The translations under genes and the position numbers were made by a program. A DNA stretch of 64,000 nt from Orychophragmus violaceus (lineage: Eukaryota; Streptophyta; Magnoliopsida; Brassicales; Brassicaceae): the NCBI GenBank assembly GCA_030180135.1, contig CM058237.1, positions 101,791,489 to 101,855,488 of the forward strand. The letters are read 5' to 3'. Shown here piece by piece: positions 56,619 through 64,000 of this stretch (position 1 is the stretch's first letter; each line of letters starts with the position of its first letter). The notes beneath the pieces are model-generated. The model was given only the letters and a program-made list of their open reading frames with translations, was not told the DNA's origin and searched no databases.

Positions 56619-59600
56619 ATGACTACTACAAGCACACAAAACACATTCTCGATCCGGTCTGTTCTCGAGAAGGAGAAGCTGACTGGAACGAACTTCCTGA
56701 CATGGTCAAGGAACTTGAGGCTGGTCCTCAAGCAGGAGAAGAAGGATTATGTCCTTCGAGATCCCCTCCCCGAGAGGCCTCTTGCCAATGCTGCCAGGAA
56801 TCTGCACAATGCTTGGGAAAAGCATTCGTCAGATGAAAATGATGTTTATTGCCTGATGTTGGTGACAATGACTCCTGAGCTGCAAAAACAGTTCGAAAGT
56901 GTATTGTCCCCAATCGAGATCATGGCAAGCCTGAAATCGCTTTTTCAGGAGCAGGCTAGGACCGAGAGGTTCCAGACAGTTAAGAACCTCTTGGACTGTA
57001 AGTTGGCTGCGAATGCGGCAGTGAGTCCTCATGTCTTGAAGATGATGGGTTATCTCGATCATCTTCAGAAACTCGACTGCCCGATCAGCCAGGAACTTGC
57101 CTGCGACATCATTCTGCAGTCTTTACCTGCAAGCTATGATCAGTTCATTCTGAACTTTAACATGCATGGCTTGAGTAAGACACTACCTGAGCTTCACGGA
57201 ATGCTCAAGACTGCAGAGCCCAACTTGAGGAAAACCGCCAAGGACCCCAATGTGCTTATGGTGCAAAAGGGCAAGGGGTTTAAGAAATCCTCTGCTAAGG
57301 ATAAGGGAGCGGCCAAGGCTGTCCAAGTCGCGGACAAGGACACGCCAAAGCCCAAGCCCAAGTCCAAGGCTGGGCCTACTGACATGTGCAGGTTCTGCAA
57401 AGAACTGGGGCATTGGAGAAGAGATTGTAAGAAATTCCAGGAAGGTCTAAAGGAATTGAAGAAGAAGACTTTCGAGACTTCTTCATCAGGTATTTTTGTT
57501 ATAGAAGTTAATACAACTACTTCTGATAATACCTCATGGGTCAAGGATACTGGTTGTGGGGCTCATATTTGTACTAATATGCAGGCACTCAGCAACAGTA
57601 GAAGGCTGAAGCAAGGACAAGTGGAGCTACGAGTTGGGAATGGAGCGAAAGTTTCAGCACTAGCTGTAGGCACATACTTGTTGTCTTTACCTTCGGGATT
57701 GATTTTAGAACTGAATAATTGTTATTTTGTACCTGCTATAAGCAGAAATATTATTTCAATTTCTTTGTTGGATTTGGAAGGTTATGATTTTTCAGTTAAG
57801 AATAAATTATGTTCCTTCAATCGCAACAATTTGTTCTATGGTTCTGCCCCTCTTACGAATGGGCTTTACATACTCGATCAATCCGCGCCAATTTATAACA
57901 TTAATACAAAACGGTTTAAACCTAATGAGGAAAACCGAACGTTTCTATGGCATTGTCGTTTAGGGCACATCAGCGAGAAACGCATCAAGAGGCTCCATTC
58001 GAATGGACTTCTTGGCTCATTTGACTTTGAGTCATGTGAGAAATGCGAATCCTGCATGATGGGCAAAATGACACGGGCCCCCTTTAATAAACCTAACGAG
58101 AGGGCCAGTGACTTATTGGGCCTGATACACACTGATGTGTGTGGCCCAATGTCCACAAATGCAAGCGGAAACTATCAGTACTTCATTACCTTTACTGATG
58201 ATTTCAGTAGGTATGGATATGTTTATTTAATGAAACATAAGTCTGAATCTTTTGAGAAGTTCAGAGAATTCCAAAATGAAGTACAGAACCAACTTGGCAA
58301 AAGCATTAAGGCTCTTCGGTCCGACCGAGGAGGAGAATACTTAAGCCAAGAATTCAGTGATCATCTAAGAGAGTGTGGGATCGTGTCCCAACTCACTCCT
58401 CCTGGAACACCTCAATGGAATGGTGTGTCTGAGAGGAGAAATCGGACCTTATTGGATATGGTTCGATCTATGATGAGTCACACAGACCTTCCAATATCCC
58501 TTTGGGGATATGCTCTGCTAACAGCAGTGTTCACTCTAAATAGAGCGCCATCAAAAGCAGTAGCAAAGACACCATATGAATTATGGACTGGAGAAGCTCC
58601 AGTGCTGTCTTATCTAAGAATTTGGGGTTGTGAAGCCTATGTTAAGAGATTAATCTCAGATAAGCTTACACCAAAATCTGATAAATGCTACTTCATTGGT
58701 TATCCACGGGAAACCAAGGCTTATTACTTCTATCTACGTTCCGAGAACAAGATCTTTGTTGCCCGGGATTGTAACTTTCTTGAGAGAGAGTTTCTCTCTA
58801 AGAAAGACAGTGGGAGTAAGGTACTGCTTGAAGAGATTCAAGATGAACAGGATACTGCTCAACCTAATGAGGAAGAGCAGCAGGAGGATCTACAAGAAAT
58901 TGTAGAGCCTGAACCTGTAGTACCTGAAGTTCGAAGATCCGGGAGGATCCGTCACGAACCCGAGAGATATCAGGGATTCCTCGTGACTGACTGTCATGAT
59001 CTTTTGATCATTGATGGTGATGAACCATCGAACTTCAATCAAGCCATGATGGGCCCAGATTCCTCTAAGTGGCGCAAGGCCACTGATTCCGAAATGGACT
59101 CCATGTCAGTCAACCAAGTGTTTTCGTTGGTTGACTTACCCGTTGGTGTAAAAGCCATCGAGTGCAAATGGATCTTCAAGAAGAAGATTGACGTGGATGG
59201 AAATGTCCAGATTTACAAAGCCAGGTTGGTGGCAAAAGGTTTCAGACAAGTTCACGGTGTGGACTACGATGAAACCTATTCACCAGTGGCTATGATGAAA
59301 TCTATTCGGATTCTACTAGCAACTGCAGCTTTTCATGATTATGAAATTTGGCAGATGGACGTGAAAACCGCCTTCCTGAATGGTATTCTGGAAGAGGATG
59401 TGTATATGACACAACCTGACGGTTACATAGATCCGAAGAATGCTGGGAAAGTATGCAAGCTTCATAAATCCATTTATGGATTGAAGCAAGCATCGAGGAG
59501 CTGGAATCTTCGTTTTGATGAAGCGATCAAGCAATTTGACTTCATCAGAAACGAAGAAGAACAATGCGTGTATAAGAAATCTAGTGGGAGCAAGATTGTA

Positions 59601-60596
59601 TTTCTTATTCTGTATGTCGATGACATACTACTTCTCGGAAACGACGTTCCAATGCTGAAGTCTGTAAAGGACTGGCTTGGAAGTTGTTTTTCCATGAAAG
59701 ACATGGGTGAAGCCGCATACGTTCTTGGAATTAGGATCTATCGGGATAGACCTAAGAGGCTGATAGGCTTGTGTCAAGACTCATACATTGACAAAGTCCT
59801 ACAAAGATTCAGCATGAAAGATTCCAAGAAGGGCTTCACGCCAATGGTACATGGCACAACGCTAAGCAAGAAGCAGAGCCCCACGTCGGCTGCTGAGCTT
59901 GAGCGCATGAAGAACATTCCTTATGCATCTGCAATAGGATCTGTCATGTATGCCATGATCTGTACTCGTCCTGATGTTGCTTATGCATTGAGCATGACGA
60001 GTAGATACCAGTCAAATCCAGGTGAAAACCATTGGATTGCCGTAAAGAATATCTTGAAGTATCTAAGACATACTAAGGATAAGTTCTTGGTGTACGGTGG
60101 AAGTGATGTGCTTAAAGTCAGTGGATTCACGGACGCAAGTTTCCAGACAGACACAGATGATTTCCGGTCACAGTCCGGTTATGTCTTTTGTCTGAATGGC
60201 GGTGCAGTAAGTTGGAGAAGCTCCAAGCAGGACACCGTTGCTGATTCCACTACAGAAGCTGAATATATCGCCGCCTCAGAAGCAGCGAAGGAAGCTGTTT
60301 GGATACGAAAGTTCATTATGGAACTAGGTGTGATACCAGATGCGGCTGAGCCTCTGGCACTGTTTTGTGACAACAATGGTGCTATAGCTCAGGCAAAGGA
60401 ACCAAGATCACACCAGAAATCCAAGCATGTTCAAAGAAGATATCACTTGATACGTGACATCATTAATAGAAAGGAAGTCAAGATCAGCCGAGTTCCGACA
60501 GATGATAATGTCGCTGATCCGTTGACAAAGCCACTCCCAAGGCCTAAGCTCGAGTTCCTGACTGAAGCTGTAGGCATTAGAAACATTGAAATGTAA
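56619..60596 (+). CDS. Copia-E gag-pol polyprotein, intact (1325 aa)
   Basis: One uninterrupted frame with the same domain order as Copia-B. Gag starts MTTTSTQNTFSIRSVLEKEKL. The zinc knuckle CRFCKELGHWRRDC ends gag near residue 270. In the protease the residue before Asp-Thr-Gly is Lys (WVKDTGCGAHICT) where Copia-B has Leu. Integrase has the HHCC finger (HCRLGHISE .. CEKCESC) and DDE core (HTDVCGP, RSDRGGEY, WNGVSERRN). RT has MDVKTAFLNG and YVDDILLL. RNase H has FTDASFQ, TEAEYIAASE and DNNGAIAQ. The protein is clearly diverged from Copia-B but alignable throughout, so the two are related families. All catalytic residues I checked are present. Confidence 0.95.
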   Translation: MTTTSTQNTFSIRSVLEKEKLTGTNFLTWSRNLRLVLKQEKKDYVLRDPLPERPLANAARNLHNAWEKHSSDENDVYCLMLVTMTPELQKQFESVLSPIEIMASLKSLFQEQARTERFQTVKNLLDCKLAANAAVSPHVLKMMGYLDHLQKLDCPISQELACDIILQSLPASYDQFILNFNMHGLSKTLPELHGMLKTAEPNLRKTAKDPNVLMVQKGKGFKKSSAKDKGAAKAVQVADKDTPKPKPKSKAGPTDMCRFCKELGHWRRDCKKFQEGLKELKKKTFETSSSGIFVIEVNTTTSDNTSWVKDTGCGAHICTNMQALSNSRRLKQGQVELRVGNGAKVSALAVGTYLLSLPSGLILELNNCYFVPAISRNIISISLLDLEGYDFSVKNKLCSFNRNNLFYGSAPLTNGLYILDQSAPIYNINTKRFKPNEENRTFLWHCRLGHISEKRIKRLHSNGLLGSFDFESCEKCESCMMGKMTRAPFNKPNERASDLLGLIHTDVCGPMSTNASGNYQYFITFTDDFSRYGYVYLMKHKSESFEKFREFQNEVQNQLGKSIKALRSDRGGEYLSQEFSDHLRECGIVSQLTPPGTPQWNGVSERRNRTLLDMVRSMMSHTDLPISLWGYALLTAVFTLNRAPSKAVAKTPYELWTGEAPVLSYLRIWGCEAYVKRLISDKLTPKSDKCYFIGYPRETKAYYFYLRSENKIFVARDCNFLEREFLSKKDSGSKVLLEEIQDEQDTAQPNEEEQQEDLQEIVEPEPVVPEVRRSGRIRHEPERYQGFLVTDCHDLLIIDGDEPSNFNQAMMGPDSSKWRKATDSEMDSMSVNQVFSLVDLPVGVKAIECKWIFKKKIDVDGNVQIYKARLVAKGFRQVHGVDYDETYSPVAMMKSIRILLATAAFHDYEIWQMDVKTAFLNGILEEDVYMTQPDGYIDPKNAGKVCKLHKSIYGLKQASRSWNLRFDEAIKQFDFIRNEEEQCVYKKSSGSKIVFLILYVDDILLLGNDVPMLKSVKDWLGSCFSMKDMGEAAYVLGIRIYRDRPKRLIGLCQDSYIDKVLQRFSMKDSKKGFTPMVHGTTLSKKQSPTSAAELERMKNIPYASAIGSVMYAMICTRPDVAYALSMTSRYQSNPGENHWIAVKNILKYLRHTKDKFLVYGGSDVLKVSGFTDASFQTDTDDFRSQSGYVFCLNGGAVSWRSSKQDTVADSTTEAEYIAASEAAKEAVWIRKFIMELGVIPDAAEPLALFCDNNGAIAQAKEPRSHQKSKHVQRRYHLIRDIINRKEVKISRVPTDDNVADPLTKPLPRPKLEFLTEAVGIRNIEM

Positions 60597-61449
60597 TCTA
60601 AATTTGAGTGGGAGTTTTGTGAGCTTTATTTAGTTATTTGATATGTTCTTGTAAAACATTATTTTATGTTTTAATGAAATTATTATTTCAAGATTATTTT
60701 AACTGTGATGAAATAATCGTTCCAAAATGATATGAACCATTTTATAGGTCATCGAAGTAAATGACTTGATCTTGAGTCATCGAAGTCATTTAGCTTGATC
60801 ATGAGATCCTATATTTGATAATTGTTTTATATCATCATGTCCCTAGTCGAAGGTTGTTGAAACTGGAACACCAACAACCGTGTGAGACTGGATTGGTACG
60901 TGACTTATGACAAAGTCTCAGTGTGTCATAGATGCGCAGCATCAAAGTCAGTACATAGGTGTATGTTGGGAACATACGACCGGACAAGACCCGCTTATAA
61001 GAACTCTTCAGGATATTTATATCTGTGTCATAAGAGATTCTTACTACGACTATAGAGTATAGTCCTTAGACCTGAGTTCACATGCATGTGACTGCACATG
61101 GACTGATGTACTTTGATCATTGTCTAACGCTATCATTCTGTGATAGCTATAAGGACCTTGTTTGGGTACATCATGAAATGAATAGTTTACAGTGATGGAA
61201 CAAGATGGGATTTGTCCCTCCAATATAAATGGAGTGAATATCTCTAGGCCAATCGGAGATTTGAATACTGGAAAACGCATGGCCATGCTCAAACGGACTT
61301 TCCCGAGTCGTTTGGATTGTCAGTATCAAATCAGAGTCCGATGAACAAGATTAGGCTTTATAAGGATGACACCAATCTTGCCTTATGACTAATCGAGATA
61401 TTGAGACAAAAGGATTATGAATACAGAGATTCCAGTACAAGTGGGAGAT
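60597..61449 (+). other. Copia-E 3' UTR with conserved hairpin and polypurine tract
   Basis: 853 bp without coding sense. The hairpin arms TAAGAACTCT (about 61007-61017) and AGAGATTCTTA (about 61033-61043) occupy the same place as TGAGAACTCT/AGAGTTTCTCA in the others, with paired base changes. The polypurine tract AAGTGGGAGAT lies at 61439-61449. Confidence 0.65.
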
Positions 61450-62079
61450 TGTTGGAATTGTGTCCAGTAATCTCGGTACTGTCTCTAGAAAGTAAGAGTA
61501 TGTCGAGATCAGACATAAGTCATATAATACTGGGGATCATGATGGCTTGCTAGAGTCCGCTCATGATCTATAAGTCTTGGACTTATTGCCTTTATTATAT
61601 GATCCCATATGGGTCACACGCCTAAGCTAACAGGAAAATGTGTTGGAACGGCTTAGCAGAAGTACGACAAAAGTGCTAGGCATTTGTCGTACTAAGAGAG
61701 AAAGACTAATGGGTCTGATTAAATGGGATTTAATCAGATTGGGCCCAAAAGCCCAAAAGGGAAAGAGAAGGCTTTTAATGACTAAAAGCCAAGTCTTTTC
61801 TTCCCAACCCTAACACCCAGCCGCGGCTACTCCTCTCCCTCTGCGCCTCTGTTCCTTGTGGTCTAGCAGCCATTTCCTTGTGAAGCGTGTGTGAACCTTT
61901 GGAGGATTCATCCCTCGGTGCATCTATCTGATCTCTGACCTGTTCTATTCCTTCCGCTGCAACAAACAGGTAAAAGGTGAGATCATGTTATGTTTCTAAA
62001 TAAGAACACCTAGATCTGATGCATGTTTAGGTTGATATCAATATGAGAATTGAATCAGGATCAACTGAACTATCCAACA
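61450..62079 (+). repeat. Copia-E 3' LTR
   Basis: 630 bp, ending TATCCAACA at the target duplication CATAC. It is the intact version of the 5' copy. Confidence 0.95.
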
Positions 62080-62084
62080 CATAC

Positions 62085-63047
62085 TTCACTAAACTTGAGT
62101 GAGCCACTGGCTATCACTCAGATTTTAGCTATCTAGGTAAGCAACTCTTTGCTAGTTACATCCAATATAACTCTTGGTTGTGGATTGACATCTCATGTCC
62201 GATCCACCTGATGTCTATGGGCCCAAAACGATTTTGATGGCTCATTCAAGTAAACCAATCTTTTGAGTCATGTAATTGTCGATGTCTTGCACTGCAAGTC
62301 CATCAACACGATTACTTCCTGTCTTACTTATGTAATTGTGGACATCTTGCACTGCAAGTCTATCGCACAATGAAACAAGTCTTGACAGTTGACAAGATTG
62401 GGAAGACATCAAGTGTTACTTGATATTTGGTTGAGGAACGGAACCTTTAAAACGTTCAGTTTTATTATGTTTTAATTCTTAGAATTAAAGTGGTTCATTT
62501 TGGTTTGGTTCTGTGATTTCAGATTCAATAACCTAAACCATCGGACCTTGTGTCGACCGACACTACTTTAGTGTCGATCGATGCAGGTTAACCAAAACCA
62601 ATTTTGCGATAACCGACCAATCCAATTGATCCGGTTTTATGATAACCAGTCAGTGTCGATCGACACTACATTAGTGTCGGTCGATGCTAACCTAATCAAA
62701 CCAATCGCAATAAACCGTTCTTATCGTTTAACCATTATTAACCAAGCTCGATAACCGGTCCAATCCAATTGAACCGATTTATCAATTTCGCGAGGTTTGT
62801 GTCGATCGACACTAGGTGAAACCTAAGTTTTATTAGGGTTTTCGCCCTGTGTCGATCGACGCCGGATTGGCATCGATCGACACCATGCGAAAACCCTAAA
62901 ACGTTTTCGAACAAAAACCCTAGCCGAGATTATTTGATCAAAAACTCAATTTTAGCATGCATATCAAATATACAATGATCCATATTCAACTAATCTAATC
63001 AACATGCTACAGGATTCAATAGAATAACCCTAAGGCTCTGATACCAC
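62085..63047 (-). other. Copia-C leader (5' interior)
   Basis: This is the part of Copia-C beyond the two nested insertions, ending at its primer-binding site (reverse complement TGGTATCAGAGC, 63035-63046). It holds two GACTTGCAGTGCAAG palindromes and dyad modules at about 62549-62585, 62652-62690, 62800-62815 and 62847-62890. With the donor CACCAG|GTAACT in the LTR (63154/63153) and the acceptor TTTTCAG at 47066-47072, it would form the Copia-C leader intron. Confidence 0.65.
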
Positions 63048-63737
63048 TGTAGGAATATCTAGCAGTTTTAATCAGATTAGCAACCCTAGTCTAAATTTCG
63101 AAGCCTAGGATCTAGGGTTCATGTTATATTGAATCTACAGATCTCGAAGTTACCTGGTGATTAGCAGCGAAAGATGATTAGGTATCCGAGATTCTCAAGC
63201 GCCTCAAGTGCTACGCCTCTACTGGTATCCACACGCACACAAACTGGAATCCGCCGGGATGCTAGTACCGGGAGATCGGATCTCTCTGGGATTCGTCTGT
63301 TTTTGGGAGGTGGCTGCGATTGGGCTTAAAACTTATACTCCAGGTCGTGCGACCTGGGAAAACCTAATTAATCACCGGACCGAACCGAGATTAATTAAGT
63401 CATTAAATCGAAACCAATGTTTCGATCTGCGCCTTGCATCGATCGACACAATACTTGTGTCGATCGACACACTCTCAAAACTCGTATATTAATGTGCATC
63501 AAATACACATTAACTTGATCATTACTTTAACGATTATTCACACATGAAGTACATCCAGTTCGCTTAGGTGTGTGACCCTGTAGGTTCATATAATACTAGT
63601 AATGAGTTCACAACTCACATATCACAAGTGGTTTCTAGCAAAACATTATGACCATCTAGTATTATATGAATGTCTAATATCGAAAATACAACTATCTCTA
63701 GTGTGCTTACAAGTGTGATTTCAGGACATTCCCAACA
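63048..63737 (-). repeat. Copia-C 5' LTR
   Basis: 690 bp, TGTAGGAATATC .. TTCCCAACA on the plus strand. Dyads at 63436-63472. The U3 inverted repeat (ATAATACTAG near 63590, CTAGTATTATAT near 63656) has inner arms AATGAGTT and AACTCACA. Confidence 0.88.
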
Positions 63738-64000
63738 GTCTAGGCCTTCGGCCGACCGTGTTTTCTATGGACCATGAACCGATTCCTTAAATGAAGTAGC
63801 GGTTTTGCCCTAGTCCTTAGCAGTGTTTGAAGCCATAGCCTCCTCTTTGTTCACGCCTTGAACCATCAACTAATCCGCCCTTAAGCCTCTTATCGCCGGC
63901 GACTTTCCCTAAGCGGTCGGTCTCCTTTTTTCTCTCTTAACTCTCGGTTTTATTGTGGCATGTGCCTTAGAGAATTTCTGGGCTTTTCCCCCGATCTGTT
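63738..64000 (-). repeat. Gypsy-2 LTR, fragment 3 (runs off the window)
   Basis: The reverse complement shares a run containing AATAAAACCGAGAGTT and surrounding sequence with Gypsy-1 LTR positions 3085-3160, which identifies it as the same LTR family. It continues the base layer seen at 31454-32834. The rest of the element lies beyond 64000. Confidence 0.65.

Larger units (their letters stand above)
54335..62079 (+). mobile_element. Copia-E: young intact Ty1/copia element
   Basis: Two 630-bp LTRs that I find identical except for the last-but-one base (AAAA at 54961-54964, AACA at 62076-62079), a perfect target duplication CATAC (54330-54334, 62080-62084), a primer-binding site, an intact polyprotein and a polypurine tract. 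This is the youngest insertion in the window and could be capable of transposition. Confidence 0.95.
42361..63737 (-). mobile_element. Copia-C: degraded Ty1/copia element, split by Copia-D and Copia-E
   Basis: The 5' LTR is at 63048-63737 and the truncated 3' LTR at 42361-42694. Interior pieces 42695-47180 and 62085-63047 become contiguous once Copia-D and Copia-E are removed (..GACCCATAC / TTCACTAAAC..). The outer half of the left LTR was lost at the Athila junction, so no target duplication can be checked. Coding sequence carries many stops, shifts, a deletion and two insertions. Confidence 0.85.

Overview
The window is nuclear DNA from a flowering plant, most likely a Brassicaceae relative of Arabidopsis. 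Two ordinary host genes lie next to each other on the minus strand, and I recognise them as the neighbours AT4G01290 (the eIF4E-binding protein CBE1) and AT4G01310 (plastid ribosomal protein uL5, RPL5). They show plant GT-AG introns. Almost everything else is LTR retrotransposon. Gene names, family assignments and the organism are by recognition only; no database was searched.

Layout. 1-4578: 3' part of a plus-strand Ty3/gypsy chromovirus (Gypsy-1) with a frameshifted pol and its 3' LTR. 4579-8402: intergenic, with a 152-bp (TC)n tract, a Mutator-like MITE and telomere-like degenerate repeats. 8403-13464: CBE1, ten coding exons. 14526-15870: RPL5, four exons, with a Site II promoter. 16220-16647: remnant of another gypsy element. 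16648-64000: a nested stack of retrotransposons.

The stack. The base layer is a minus-strand LTR related to the Gypsy-1 LTR, now in three pieces (16648-16902, 31454-32834, 63738-64000). Copia-A (minus, target duplication CTTAT) split it, and Copia-B (plus, target duplication GCTCA, intact 1322-aa polyprotein) then landed in Copia-A's integrase region. Farther right lie an Athila element (minus, 32835-41963) that keeps gag-protease and the ATHILA ORF but has lost reverse transcriptase, RNase H and integrase, and then Copia-C (minus, degraded). Copia-C was split by Copia-D (minus, degraded, duplication CCATA) and Copia-E (plus, 1325-aa intact polyprotein, practically identical LTRs, duplication CATAC), which sit one base pair apart.

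Most interesting signals. (1) A roughly 50-bp module of two TCGATCG-centred dyads, often bounded by TTCGC and GCGAA, occurs dozens of times. It is in Copia-A to -D and in the unrelated Athila element, including once in frame in Athila gag and once as an apparent insertion in the Copia-C integrase. (2) All five copia elements have a consensus splice donor inside the 5' LTR and an acceptor two bases before the gag start. This predicts a leader intron that removes the primer-binding site and the dyad array from the translated mRNA. (3) All five share covarying hairpins in LTR U3 and in a long 3' UTR.
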